DNA from: BOG-908 sp963692875
GTDB lineage: Bacteria > Pseudomonadota > Alphaproteobacteria > Acetobacterales > Acetobacteraceae
Direction: 5' to 3'
Length of the DNA stretch: 64,000 nucleotides
Assembly: GCA_965198755.1 (NCBI GenBank)
Contig: OZ240673.1
Span: 4,340,001-4,404,000, forward strand
This document shows positions 36,322 through 43,961 of this stretch, in pieces. The translations under genes were made by a program, and so were the position numbers. The notes under the pieces are model-generated. The model was not told where the DNA came from and made no database searches. It was given only the letters and a program-made list of their open reading frames with translations. Within the stretch, counting starts at the first letter, position 1. Every line of letters starts with the position of its first letter.

Positions 36322-37812
36322 ATGCCGACCATCATCCCGGTAGAAGACTTCGACATGGTCGTCTTCGGCGCCACCGGCGACCTGACGCTGCGCAAGCTGC
36401 TCCCCGCGCTCTACCACCGCTACCGCGACAAGCAGTTTTCCGACGATTGCCGGATCATCGCTGCCGCCCGCTCTGACCTGAACGACGAGAGCTATCGCCA
36501 GCGCGCGGAAAAGGCGCTGAGCGAGCACGTCAAGTCCGACGAGCTGCCGCCCGACATGCTGCACGCTTTTCTCAAGCTGGTGGTCTACACGCGGGTGGAC
36601 GGGTCCAAGCACGACGGCTGGGAGCCGATGCTGGCGCGGTTCGAGGCCACGCCGGACCGGGTGCGTGTGTTCTACCTGGCGACCTCGCCGGATTTGTACG
36701 GCGCGGTGTGCCAGAACCTCAAGGCGCAGGGGCTGGTCACCGAAAAGTCGCGTGTGGTGCTGGAAAAACCGATCGGCCACGACCTGGCGTCGGCGCGCGA
36801 GATCATCGAGCAGGTGGGCGAGGTGTTCACCGAGGGACAGACGTTCCGCATCGACCACTTCGTCGGCAAGGAGACGGTGCAGAACCTGCTGGCGTTGCGC
36901 TTCGCCAACATCATCTTCGAGCGGCTGTGGAACGCCGACGTCATCGACCACGTGCAGATCACCGTCGGTGAGACGGTGGGCGTGGAGGGCCGCGGTGACT
37001 ACTACGACCATTCCGGCGCGCTGCGCGACATGGTGCAGAACCACCTGCTGCAACTGGTCTGCCTGCTGGCGATGGAACCGCCGATCAGCCTGGCCGCCGA
37101 CGCGCTGCGCGACGAGAAGCTGAAGGTGCTGCGCGCGCTGCGGCCGATGGCGCCGCACGAGGTAAGCCACCTGACGGTGCGCGGGCAGTACGCGTCGGGT
37201 GCGGTGGCCGGCAAGTCCGTTGACGGCTACATCAAGGATCTGAACCACGGCGGCGACGAGGGGCGCACCAGCGACACCGAGACGTTCGTGGCGCTGAAGG
37301 TTGAAGTGCTGACCTGGCGCTGGGCGAAGGTGCCTTTCTACCTGCGTACCGGCAAGCGCCTGCCACAGAAGGTGTCCGAGGTGGTGATCCAGTTCCGCGA
37401 GGTGCCGATCTCCGTCTTCCCGCGCGAGGCGGCCGACTTGCAGCCGAACCGGCTGGTAATCCGGCTGCAGCCGGAGGAGGGGATGCGGCTCGGCATGATG
37501 ACCAAGGACCCCGGACCAGGCGGACTGCGCCTGCGGCCGGCGGAGCTCGACATCAGTTTCGAGAAAGCGTTCTCCGTGCGCTACCCGGACGCCTACGAGC
37601 GCCTGCTGATGGATACGGTGCGCGGCCACGCCACGCTGTTCATGCGGCGCGACGAGGTGGAGGCGGCCTGGCAGTGGATCGAGCCGATCCTGGACGCCTG
37701 GCAGAACGGCGCGGAGCGGCCGCGGCCCTACGCGGCGGGAAGTTGGGGGCCGACGGCGTCGATCGCCTTGATCGAGCGGGACGGGCGGACCTGGCATGAG
37801 GAGATAGAGTAG
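36322..37812 (+). CDS. zwf: Glucose-6-phosphate 1-dehydrogenase
   Basis: Starts at ATG 36322 (AGGAG nine bases upstream), 496 residues, normal for bacterial G6PD. The NADP-binding motif is GATGDLTLRKL near residue 13, and the substrate and catalytic region is RIDHFVGKETVQNLLALRFA with the conserved RIDH(F/Y)xGKE, followed by DHVQITVGETVGVEGRGDYY. It catalyses the first oxidative step of the pentose phosphate and Entner-Doudoroff pathways and makes NADPH. No pgl, edd or eda genes are adjacent. The frame extends upstream through PAH copy 17, but the ribosome binding site supports the shorter start. Confidence 0.95.
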   Translation: MPTIIPVEDFDMVVFGATGDLTLRKLLPALYHRYRDKQFSDDCRIIAAARSDLNDESYRQRAEKALSEHVKSDELPPDMLHAFLKLVVYTRVDGSKHDGWEPMLARFEATPDRVRVFYLATSPDLYGAVCQNLKAQGLVTEKSRVVLEKPIGHDLASAREIIEQVGEVFTEGQTFRIDHFVGKETVQNLLALRFANIIFERLWNADVIDHVQITVGETVGVEGRGDYYDHSGALRDMVQNHLLQLVCLLAMEPPISLAADALRDEKLKVLRALRPMAPHEVSHLTVRGQYASGAVAGKSVDGYIKDLNHGGDEGRTSDTETFVALKVEVLTWRWAKVPFYLRTGKRLPQKVSEVVIQFREVPISVFPREAADLQPNRLVIRLQPEEGMRLGMMTKDPGPGGLRLRPAELDISFEKAFSVRYPDAYERLLMDTVRGHATLFMRRDEVEAAWQWIEPILDAWQNGAERPRPYAAGSWGPTASIALIERDGRTWHEEIE

Positions 37813-37858
37813 GCGTCGGTATGAGAACGGGCCGAAACGTCGACTGGTGGAAGGTAAA

Positions 37859-37992
37859 GCAAGCAGTTCTTTTTTGAAAAAAAGAACCAAAAAACTTTTG
37901 TTCCCTTGGGCGCGCGCTGCAGAAACCTCCGCGACAGCAGGGACAAAAGTCGTTTGCTTCTTTTCTTCAGAAAAGAAGGCCTTGCTGCTTGC
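37859..37992 (+). repeat. PAH element, copy 18
   Basis: Arm A left. The core has CCCTTGGGCGCGCGCTGCAG and TCCGCGACAGCAGGGAC. The right arm has TTTTCT/AGAAAA, but the third hexamer has one substitution (TCGTTT instead of TCTTTT). It lies between convergent zwf and the PRC-barrel gene. Confidence 0.92.
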
Positions 37993-38018
37993 CCGACATC
38001 AAAAAGCGGCTGCTAGGT

Positions 38019-38495
38019 TCACTGCGTGTAGGTGAACCCCGGCATCTTGCCGACCGAGTCCTTCGACCCGTCCGGGTAAGCCACCTTGCCGGACGCATCG
38101 ATCTTCAGCGACGCGATCGGCACCGCGATCAGCTTGCCGCCGAGGCCGAGCACGCTGCCGACCGAGATCACCCCCATCACCACCTTGTTGTCCTTGTCCA
38201 TGATTAGGTCGCTGATGGTGCCGATCTGCTGGTTGTCCGCGCCCGTCACGGCCGAGCCGATCACCTTGCTGGCGCGCACGCCGCCATCCATTCGCACCGT
38301 CGCCACCGTCAGGTTGGGGTCGGCCACCGGGGCCGGCGCGGGCTGTGTGGCCTGGGCCGGCGGCTGCGGCGCGCTCTGCGCCGGCTGGTCCTTCGGCGCC
38401 TGGTCGGGCGGGGCTTTGGCGTCCTGCGCCATGGCCGCCAACGGCAGGCTCATCCATACCAGGCCGCAAGCGGCGATCCTCGTCAGCGTCATCAT
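38019..38495 (-). CDS. Exported PRC-barrel domain protein
   Basis: About 158 residues from ATG 38495 (a second ATG follows at 38492). The signal peptide is MMTLTRIAACGLVWMSLPLA followed by AMAQ. A Pro/Ala/Gln-rich linker (residues about 25-60) leads to a PRC-barrel domain: ASKVIGSAVTGADNQQIGTI, SDLIMDKDNKVVMGVISVGS and LGLGGKLIAVPIASLKI. PRC barrels are small beta-barrels found in envelope and ribosome-maturation proteins. This exported type is common in Acetobacteraceae and rhizobia and its role is unknown. The start region is divergent from recX, about 100 bases away. Confidence 0.85.
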   Translation of the reverse strand: MMTLTRIAACGLVWMSLPLAAMAQDAKAPPDQAPKDQPAQSAPQPPAQATQPAPAPVADPNLTVATVRMDGGVRASKVIGSAVTGADNQQIGTISDLIMDKDNKVVMGVISVGSVLGLGGKLIAVPIASLKIDASGKVAYPDGSKDSVGKMPGFTYTQ

Positions 38496-38595
38496 TCCTG
38501 GTCCCTGTCCGGTGCTGCGTTCGCGCCAGGAACGTTGCCGGGATGCTGCCGGTTGCCGCCGTTTCGCCGGCCCGGCGTCCGTGCCACAGTCCGCC

Positions 38596-39195
38596 ATGCG
38601 CCCGCCCTCCGAACGCCAACGCACTCCGCGCAAGCCGCCGGCGGTCGACGCCGCATCGCTGCAGGAGGCGGCGCTGCGCTACCTGGCACGCTACGCCGCC
38701 ACCCAGGCCGGGCTCGCCCGGGTGCTGCAGCGCAGGGTGGACAACTGGGCGCGCGCTGTGGAGGCCGACCCGGACCAGGTGGCGGCCATCCGTGCCCGGG
38801 CGCGGGCGGAGATCGCCGCCATCGTCGGCCGCCTGGCGCAGTCCGGCGCGGTGGACGACGCGGCGTTTGCCGCCGCGCGGGCCCGCTCGCTGGCCCGTGC
38901 GGGGCGGTCCCGCCGGGCCATCGGCGCGCACCTTGCCACCCGCGGAGTGCCGTCCGAGACGGCCCACGGCGCCCTGCCGGACAGCCCGGACCAGGAATTG
39001 GCCGCCGCACTGGTCCATGCACGCAAGCGGCGACTGGGGCCATGGCGGCGGGCGGAGGCCTCGCCCGAGCAGGTGCGGCGCGAACTGGCGAATTTCGCGC
39101 GGGGAGGGTTCGCGCAATCGGTGGCGCGGGCGGTGTTGGCGATGGACGCGGAGGCGGGGGAGGCGGCGATCATCGCGTTTCGGGCGGGGTTGTAG
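38596..39195 (+). CDS. recX: RecX family regulatory protein
   Basis: A 199-residue, helix-rich, Arg/Ala-rich protein from ATG 38596. The tandem three-helix repeats are recognisable: ALRYLARYAATQAGLARVLQ with RRVDNWAR, then LAQSGAVDDAAFAAARARSL and RAGRSRRAIGAHLATRGVP, and a third ending FARGGFAQSVARAVLAM. RecX binds within the RecA filament and restrains recombination and SOS induction. recA is not adjacent here. No clear ribosome binding site distinguishes this ATG from alternatives. PAH copy 19 begins about 13 bases after its stop. Confidence 0.85.
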   Translation: MRPPSERQRTPRKPPAVDAASLQEAALRYLARYAATQAGLARVLQRRVDNWARAVEADPDQVAAIRARARAEIAAIVGRLAQSGAVDDAAFAAARARSLARAGRSRRAIGAHLATRGVPSETAHGALPDSPDQELAAALVHARKRRLGPWRRAEASPEQVRRELANFARGGFAQSVARAVLAMDAEAGEAAIIAFRAGL

Positions 39196-39207
39196 GAAGC
39201 AAGAAAG

Positions 39208-39300
39208 GAAGCCTTCTTTTTCGAGAAAAAGAAGCAAAAGCTTCTGGTCCGGCTGTCGCGGAGGGTTCTGCAGCGCACGACCAACGAAACAGGGCTTTTT
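39208..39300 (-). repeat. PAH element, copy 19 (right arm lost)
   Basis: The left arm has foot CTTC with TTTTTC/GAAAAA. Its third segment is shortened to AAAAG. The core has GGCTGTCGCGGAGGGTTCTG. It then decays. Confidence 0.8.
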
Positions 39301-39361
39301 ACGGGCAACTCGCCTGCCCCGACACCTCCGGACGGCTGATCTCACAGGTGCACGCCGAAGA

Positions 39362-39430
39362 AGACTCCGCGACAGCCGGATTGAAAGTTTTTTGCTGCTT
39401 TTTCTCAAAAAAGCAGGCCTTGCTTTCTCG
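39362..39430 (+). repeat. PAH element, copy 20 (half element)
   Basis: The core piece GACTCCGCGACAGCCGG is followed by a GCTGC/GCAG-foot arm whose hexamers no longer match perfectly. The left half is missing. Confidence 0.78.
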
Positions 39431-39552
39431 TCAGGTCCAAAAGCCCATCGGCATTCTCGGCCTCGAGCACCGCGGTCAGCACCTCTCCGGCCGTGTTGCA
39501 AGACCCGCCCCCCTGCGCCATGTGGCACTCAGAGAGAGTTGGGAGAGAAACC

Positions 39553-39822
39553 ATGGGTGGATTGAGCATCTGGCACTGGCTGATCGTGCTGGCGGTGATC
39601 CTGCTGCTGTTCGGCGGCGGCAAGGTCAGCACGCTGATGGGCGACTTCGCCAAGGGCATCAAGGCGTTCAAGAAGAACATGGCCGAGGACAACGACGTCT
39701 CGATGGAGGCGACCGAGCGCCCTGCCGGCTCCATCGCGGCGCCGAATGCCGCCCCGTCGGCCGCGGCGGCGCCACACGCCACCACAGCGCCGCGCGAGCC
39801 AAGCACCGTCCAGCATAGCTGA
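39553..39822 (+). CDS. tatA: Sec-independent translocase subunit TatA
   Basis: An 89-residue protein from ATG 39553 with GGGAGAG upstream. The N-terminal helix LSIWHWLIVLAVILLLFGGG is followed directly by the FGGGKV hinge and an amphipathic helix (LMGDFAKGIKAFKKNMAEDN), then a disordered Ala/Pro tail. This is the TatA pattern; TatA oligomers form the translocation path for folded proteins. tatB and tatC are not adjacent, so the gene is split from the usual tatABC cluster. Its stop lies three bases before the GTG of mtnB. Confidence 0.92.
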   Translation: MGGLSIWHWLIVLAVILLLFGGGKVSTLMGDFAKGIKAFKKNMAEDNDVSMEATERPAGSIAAPNAAPSAAAAPHATTAPREPSTVQHS

Positions 39823-39825
39823 GCC

Positions 39826-40485
39826 GTGGCCGCAATCCCCGTCCGCGCCCAGGATGACGTCATCCGGGCCGGACGGCGCATGGACCAGCGCGGCTGGGTG
39901 CCGGCCACCGCGGGCAACATCAGCGTCCGCCTGCGCGGCGGCGAGGCTGACGGCGCCGGCCGCATCGCCATCACTCGCAGCGGCGGCCACAAGGGGTTTC
40001 TGGACTGCTTTTCGGTCATCGAGGTGGACCTCGATGGCCGGCCGGCGGACCCCAGCGCGCGGCCAAGCGCCGAGACGCTGCTGCACTGCCAGCTCTACCG
40101 CAGTTTTCCGCAAGCCGGCGCGGTGCTGCACGGCCACTCGGTCGCCGGCACGGTGCTCTCGATGCTGGAGTCTGCCGACACGATCGTGTTTTCCGGCTAC
40201 GAGATGTTCAAGGCGTTCGCCGGCCAGACCACTCACGCAGCGAGCCTGGCGCTGCACCTGTTCGACAACGACCAGGACATCGCGCGGCTGGCCGTCGCAA
40301 TCGCTCCAAAGCTGGGCTTCTGCCACCTCGGCTACTACATCCGCGGCCATGGCGCGTACGTTTGGGCCGACGACATGGACGCAGCCCTGGCCCGCCTGGA
40401 GGCGATCGAATTTCTTCTGGAATGCGAGCTGGCGCGCCGCCAAATAGCGGGACCACGCCACGTTTTGCCGGAGATTGTGCAATGA
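39826..40485 (+). CDS. mtnB: Methylthioribulose-1-phosphate dehydratase
   Basis: A 219-residue class II aldolase-like protein starting at GTG 39826. Family marks are the RRMDQRGWVPATAGNISVRL opening, SGGHKGFL, the zinc-binding histidines in VLHGHSVAGTVLS, and the C-terminal HGAYVWADD. MtnB dehydrates methylthioribulose 1-phosphate in the methionine salvage pathway. It overlaps mtnD by four bases (ATGA) and follows tatA by three bases, so the genes are co-transcribed. Confidence 0.93.
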   Translation: MAAIPVRAQDDVIRAGRRMDQRGWVPATAGNISVRLRGGEADGAGRIAITRSGGHKGFLDCFSVIEVDLDGRPADPSARPSAETLLHCQLYRSFPQAGAVLHGHSVAGTVLSMLESADTIVFSGYEMFKAFAGQTTHAASLALHLFDNDQDIARLAVAIAPKLGFCHLGYYIRGHGAYVWADDMDAALARLEAIEFLLECELARRQIAGPRHVLPEIVQ

Positions 40486-41018
40486 GCTGCCTCACCGTCA
40501 CCCCGGACACCGCGCCCGGCCAGCCCGAGCTGCGCACCGAGGACCCCGAAGCCATCGCCACCGCGCTGTCCGGGATCGGCGTGCGTTTCGAACGGTGGAG
40601 CCAGGCGGTGCAGATGGACCCGGAGGCGCCATCCGACGTGGTTCTGGACGCCTACCGTCCGCACCTGGACGCGCTGATGAACGGCGCCGGCTCGGCCGAC
40701 GTGCTGCGTCTGCGCCCCGGCAGTGAGGCCTACCCGGCGATGCGGCAAAAATTCCTCGACGAGCACGTCCACACCGAGGATGAGGTGCGTTTCTTCGTGT
40801 CCGGCGGCGGGCACTTCATCCTGCACACCGGCGGGCGGGTGTACGATGCGCATTGCACGCAGGGCGACCTGATCAGCGTGCCGGCCGGCATAAAGCACTG
40901 GTTCGACGCTGGGGTGGAGCCGAATGCCACGGTGCTGCGGGTCTATTCGGACACCAGCGGGTGGACGCCGCACTACACGGGCGACGCGATCAGCAAGCGG
41001 TTTTCGGCAGCGGCATGA
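40482..41018 (+). CDS. mtnD: Acireductone dioxygenase
   Basis: A 178-residue cupin from ATG 40482. The metal site is DEHVHTEDEVRFFVSGGGHF, containing the HxHxxxxE set, with a second histidine in SVPAGIKHWFDAG. It oxidises the acireductone of methionine salvage. The iron form yields the keto-acid precursor of methionine. In the salvage order it acts after MtnC, encoded just downstream, and is translationally coupled to mtnB. Confidence 0.94.
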   Translation: MSCLTVTPDTAPGQPELRTEDPEAIATALSGIGVRFERWSQAVQMDPEAPSDVVLDAYRPHLDALMNGAGSADVLRLRPGSEAYPAMRQKFLDEHVHTEDEVRFFVSGGGHFILHTGGRVYDAHCTQGDLISVPAGIKHWFDAGVEPNATVLRVYSDTSGWTPHYTGDAISKRFSAAA

Positions 41019-41019
41019 A

Positions 41020-41144
41020 GCAAGGCGATTTTCGAGAAAAAGAAGCAAAAAGCTCTCGTCAGCGCTGTCGCGGAATCTCCGGCAGTGCGCGCCAAAGTGA
41101 CAAAAGTTTTTTGGTTCTTTTTTTCAAAAAAGAACCGCTTTCTT
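41020..41144 (-). repeat. PAH element, copy 21 (between mtnD and mtnC)
   Basis: The left arm has lost part of its 5' strand (GATTTTC) but keeps GAAAAA and third hexamer AAAAAG. The core has GCGCTGTCGCGGAATC and GCGCGCCAAAGTGAC. The right arm A runs directly into the TTG start of mtnC. Confidence 0.88.
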
Positions 41145-41820
41145 GACTGTCTCCGCCATAGTCACCGACATCGAAGGCACGACAACCCCAATCGCTTTCG
41201 TCCACGACGAACTCTTCCCCTACGCCCGAGCCCGCCTGCCAGCATTCCTGCATGCGAATGCGGACCAGGCCGAAGTGGCCGCCTGCCTGGCCGAAGCGCA
41301 GGGCCTTGCCGGTGGCTGTCCGGTCCTCGACGCGCTGTTGGCCTGGATGGACGAGGACGCCAAGGTGGCGCCGCTGAAGGCGCTGCAGGGCCTGATGTGG
41401 GCCGACGGTTACGCAAGCGGCGCGCTTGTCGGCCGGCTCTACCCCGACGTGGCGCCCGCTCTGCGCGACTGGCACGCGCGTGGCTTGCGCCTGGCCGTCT
41501 ACTCGTCCGGTTCGGAGGCGGCACAGCGGCTGATCTTCGCTCATTCGGACGCCGGCGACCTGTCAGGCTGTTTCGATTGCTTCTTCGACACACGGGTCGG
41601 CGCCAAACGCGATGCCGGCAGCTATCGCAGGATCAGCCTGCGCATCGCCGTTCCGGCCGCAGAGACGCTGTTCCTCTCGGACGTGGAGGCGGAGCTGGAT
41701 GCTGCAGCGCTCGCCGGCATGCAGACGACCCAACTGGTGCGGCCGCAGGACGGCACCGCGCGCTCGTTGCGCCATCCGGCAGAGGCGGATTTCACCGCTG
41801 TCGGTAGCCGAATAGGCTAG
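41143..41820 (+). CDS. mtnC: Acireductone synthase (enolase-phosphatase E1)
   Basis: A 225-residue HAD-superfamily enzyme. The DxE catalytic motif is at residues 9-11 (IVTDIEGTTTPI), motif II is in AVYSSGSEAAQRL, and the lysine and acidic residues of motifs III and IV lie in GAKRDAGSYRRI and LFLSDVEAELDAA. It carries out both enolisation and dephosphorylation in methionine salvage. The first usable start is TTG 41143, at the tail of PAH copy 21; no ATG or GTG precedes the catalytic motif. The other salvage genes (mtnA, mtnK or mtnP) are not in the window. Confidence 0.92.
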   Translation: MTVSAIVTDIEGTTTPIAFVHDELFPYARARLPAFLHANADQAEVAACLAEAQGLAGGCPVLDALLAWMDEDAKVAPLKALQGLMWADGYASGALVGRLYPDVAPALRDWHARGLRLAVYSSGSEAAQRLIFAHSDAGDLSGCFDCFFDTRVGAKRDAGSYRRISLRIAVPAAETLFLSDVEAELDAAALAGMQTTQLVRPQDGTARSLRHPAEADFTAVGSRIG

Positions 41821-41848
41821 CCTGTTGCCGGTCCGCACCGATAACGCC

Positions 41849-41936
41849 GAGTCCCGGCGCTGAATCGACCGGCAACCCCAGATTTTGTGTCGCAAGCGAA
41901 GTTGTCCACAAGTTTTTGTGGCGTGCCGGTTGAGTC
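41849..41936 (+). promoter_or_regulatory. gcrA upstream region: three GANTC sites and a DnaA-box-like sequence
   Basis: GANTC sites, the CcrM methylation target in alphaproteobacteria, occur at 41849-41853, 41862-41866 and 41932-41936. TTGTCCACA at 41902-41910 differs by one base from the DnaA box TTATCCACA. It overlaps a small inverted repeat, CCACAA then TTGTGG. In Caulobacter, gcrA is controlled by DnaA, and GcrA acts at methylated GANTC promoters, so the arrangement is meaningful. The binding itself is inferred. Confidence 0.5.
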
Positions 41937-41999
41937 GGTCCAAGAAGTGCGTCAGGGTAGCTACATCATCTAGTGGCTAGGCCCGCAAGGAGACGCAAG

Positions 42000-42494
42000 A
42001 TGGAGTGGAACGACGAAACGATCGGCCGCCTGCGTTCGCTCTGGGCGGAGGGGCATTCGACGGCCGAGATCGGCCGCCGCATGGGGGTGTCCAAAAATGC
42101 CGTCGTGGGCAAGGCACACCGGTTGAACCTGTCGTCGCGCCCGTCTCCGATCCGCCGCGACGGGGAGAAGACGCCGCGCCGCCGCCAGCCCCGCCGCGTG
42201 CATGGGTCCACCCTGCCAGCGCTGCCCGCTACCGCAGTGCCGATGCCGGTGCTGGAGCAGGCGCCGCGCCCGGCCGAACGCGCCCCCGTGGAACGGCCTG
42301 CGCCGGTGTTGCGCGCGGTGCCGGCGTCGCGGCCGGGCGCGCGGGTCACGCCGTGCTGCTGGCCGATCGGCGAGCCTGGGACGCGGAGTTTCCGCTTCTG
42401 CGATGTGGATTCGATGGCCGGCAAGCCGTACTGCACGGAACACTCGGCGCTGGCTTACGTGCGGGTTAGGGATCGGCGGGAGGATGCGGCTTAA
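42000..42494 (+). CDS. gcrA: GcrA cell cycle regulator
   Basis: A 164-residue protein from ATG 42000 with AAGGAG eight bases upstream. The N-terminal helix-turn-helix is WNDETIGRLRSLWAEGHSTA followed by EIGRRMGVSKNAVVGKAHRL, the hallmark of GcrA. A Pro/Arg-rich linker leads to the C-terminal domain CCWPIGEPGTRSFRFCD, then GKPYCTEHSALAYVR, which contacts the sigma-70 form of RNA polymerase in Caulobacter. It activates genes with methylated GANTC sites in their promoters. It is convergent with nusG, with PAH copy 22 between them. Confidence 0.95.
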   Translation: MEWNDETIGRLRSLWAEGHSTAEIGRRMGVSKNAVVGKAHRLNLSSRPSPIRRDGEKTPRRRQPRRVHGSTLPALPATAVPMPVLEQAPRPAERAPVERPAPVLRAVPASRPGARVTPCCWPIGEPGTRSFRFCDVDSMAGKPYCTEHSALAYVRVRDRREDAA

Positions 42495-42498
42495 GGAA

Positions 42499-42627
42499 GC
42501 AAGGCCTTCTTTTCTGAAGAAAAGAAGCAAAAGACTTTTAATCCGGCTGTCGCGGAGTTTCCTTCAGCGCGCACGCAAGGGAACAAAAGTTTTTTGGTTC
42601 TTTTTTTCAAAAAAGAACTGCTTTCTT
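42499..42627 (-). repeat. PAH element, copy 22
   Basis: Starts five bases after the gcrA stop and ends on the nusG stop. The left arm is exact TTTTCT/AGAAAA with third hexamer AAAAGA. The core has GGCTGTCGCGGAGTTTCC. The right arm A is intact. Confidence 0.94.
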
Positions 42628-43156
42628 ACACTTTTTCTACCTGCCCGTATTCCAACTCGACCGGCGTAGACCGCCCGAAGATCGACACCGACACCTTCAG
42701 GCGTCCCTTCTCCTCGTCGATCTCCTCGACCGTGCCGTTGAAGCTGGTGAACGGGCCGTCGGCCACGCGCACCTGCTCGCCCACCTCAAAGATGATGCTC
42801 CGGCGCGGATGGTCCACGCCCTCCTGCGCCTGCTTCATGATGCGGTCGGCTTCCGCCTCGCTGATCGGGCTGGGGCGCAGCTTGGTGCCCAGGAAGCCGG
42901 TGACCTTCGGGGTGTTCTTGATCAGGTGCCAGGCGTCGTCGGTCAGCTCCATCTTCACCAGCACGTAGCCGGGGAAGAACTTGCGCTCGGCGTGGATCTT
43001 CTGGCCGCGGCGCACTTCGACCACCTCTTCGGAGGGGACCAGCACCTCGTCGATGTGGTCGGCCAGGCCCTTCTGCTCGGCCTGCTCCTTGATGGCGACA
43101 GCGATCTTCTTCTCGAACCCGGAGTAGACGTGGACGACGTACCAGCGCTTGGCCAT
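42626..43156 (-). CDS. nusG: Transcription termination/antitermination factor NusG
   Basis: A 176-residue protein from ATG 43156 (MAKRWYVVHVYSGFEKKIAV). The NGN domain includes VLVPSEEVVEVRRGQKI and KFFPGYVLVKMELTDDAWH, and the C-terminal KOW motif is VRVADGPFTSFNGTVEEIDE. It binds RNA polymerase to suppress pausing and couples it to Rho and the ribosome. It follows secE by about 30 bases, the usual order. The ribosomal genes rplK-rplA, normally next, are absent: the gene ends at PAH copy 22 and gcrA lies beyond. Confidence 0.96.
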   Translation of the reverse strand: MAKRWYVVHVYSGFEKKIAVAIKEQAEQKGLADHIDEVLVPSEEVVEVRRGQKIHAERKFFPGYVLVKMELTDDAWHLIKNTPKVTGFLGTKLRPSPISEAEADRIMKQAQEGVDHPRRSIIFEVGEQVRVADGPFTSFNGTVEEIDEEKGRLKVSVSIFGRSTPVELEYGQVEKV

Positions 43157-43184
43157 GTGTGGTCTCTTTGAATCCTGTGTGGTG

Positions 43185-43394
43185 TCAGCCCGGGCCCGCG
43201 CCGAGGAACAGCTGACGCACGAGCGCGCCGGCCGCCAAGTCGATGACGAAGAAGAAGATCGCGGTGATTGTGGCCATGGCCAGCACCAGGCCGGTGGTGA
43301 CCAGCGTCTCCTTGCGGCCGGGCCAGGTGACTTTGGCAGCCTCGGCACGGACTTCGCGGACGAACTTTGCTGGGGCGAGCGCCAAAACGGGCAT
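43185..43394 (-). CDS. secE: Preprotein translocase subunit SecE
   Basis: A 69-residue protein: an amphipathic N-terminal helix with FVREVRAEAAKVTWPGRKET, the conserved VxWPxRxE motif of SecE, and then one membrane helix (GLVLAMATITAIFFFVIDLA). This short single-helix form is normal outside enterobacteria. SecE clamps SecY in the Sec translocon. It lies between tRNA-Trp (upstream on the same strand) and nusG, the conserved bacterial order. Confidence 0.94.
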   Translation of the reverse strand: MPVLALAPAKFVREVRAEAAKVTWPGRKETLVTTGLVLAMATITAIFFFVIDLAAGALVRQLFLGAGPG

Positions 43395-43460
43395 CCTTTG
43401 GTGACGGCGGACAGAGAAGCGGCGGGCGGAACCAAGACAGTACGAAAAGGGCGTGATGCG

Positions 43461-43537
43461 TGGCAGGGGTGGAGGGTCTCGAACCCCCAGCCTCCGGTTT
43501 TGGAGACCGGCGCTCTAGCCAATTGAGCTACACCCCT
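43461..43537 (-). tRNA. tRNA-Trp (CCA anticodon)
   Basis: On the complement, AGGGGTG pairs with CACCCCT, followed by G and an encoded CCA. The anticodon arm CCGGT / ACCGG closes the loop CTCCAAA with anticodon CCA. The D arm has the usual GTAGCTCAATTGG. It precedes secE-nusG as in many bacteria. Confidence 0.96.
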
Positions 43538-43610
43538 ACGGTGCCGCTGAGGGCGCCGCGCGAGCGGCGTATGAAGAATGCCCGGGGGTTTGTGTCAAGG
43601 GCAGGAGGAA

Positions 43611-43758
43611 GGAAGGCCTTCTTTTTCGAGAAAAAGAAGCAAAAAGCTTTTACTACGGCTGTCGCGGACAGCTGAAACGACACGGCTCAACCCGGCACAA
43701 CTGACGGGAGCAAAAGTTTTTTGGTTCTTTTTTTCAAAAAAGAACCGCTTGCCTTGCC
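43611..43758 (-). repeat. PAH element, copy 23 (between divergent tRNA genes)
   Basis: The left arm is exact TTTTTC/GAAAAA with third hexamer AAAAAG. The core is of the third type (GCTGTCGCGGACAGCTGAAA, then CGACACGGC). The right arm A is intact. It lies upstream of both tRNA genes, so it cannot be a terminator for them. Confidence 0.93.
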
Positions 43759-43787
43759 TGAAGCCGCCAGTAATCTCCGGCCAGCGC

Positions 43788-43861
43788 GCGGGTGTAGCAT
43801 AGTGGTAATGCTCTAGCCTTCCAAGCTAGCTAGGAGGGTTCGATTCCCTTCACCCGCTCCA
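43788..43861 (+). tRNA. tRNA-Gly (TCC anticodon)
   Basis: The acceptor stem GCGGGTG / CACCCGC is followed by T and an encoded CCA. The anticodon arm CTAGC / GCTAG closes the loop CTTCCAA with anticodon TCC. The T arm has GGTTCGATTCC. The 74-base cloverleaf is complete. Confidence 0.95.
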
Positions 43862-43864
43862 GCC

Positions 43865-43918
43865 CTTTACGCGCGCTTTACGCGCCCCGGGCACCTCTCG
43901 CATCGCAGCTTTACGCGC
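43865..43918 (+). promoter_or_regulatory. Three phased CTTTACGCGC repeats upstream of kdp
   Basis: The 10-mer CTTTACGCGC starts at 43865, 43876 and 43909. The offsets are 11 and 33 bases, all multiples of 11, placing the copies on one face of the helix. They lie between tRNA-Gly and the kdp genes and may be operator half-sites. The cognate regulator is unknown, since kdpDE is not in the window. Confidence 0.4.
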
Positions 43919-43961
43919 TTGTCGCCTACTCACCGTCCGTGGCGCGGAGGAGGCGCCGGCG

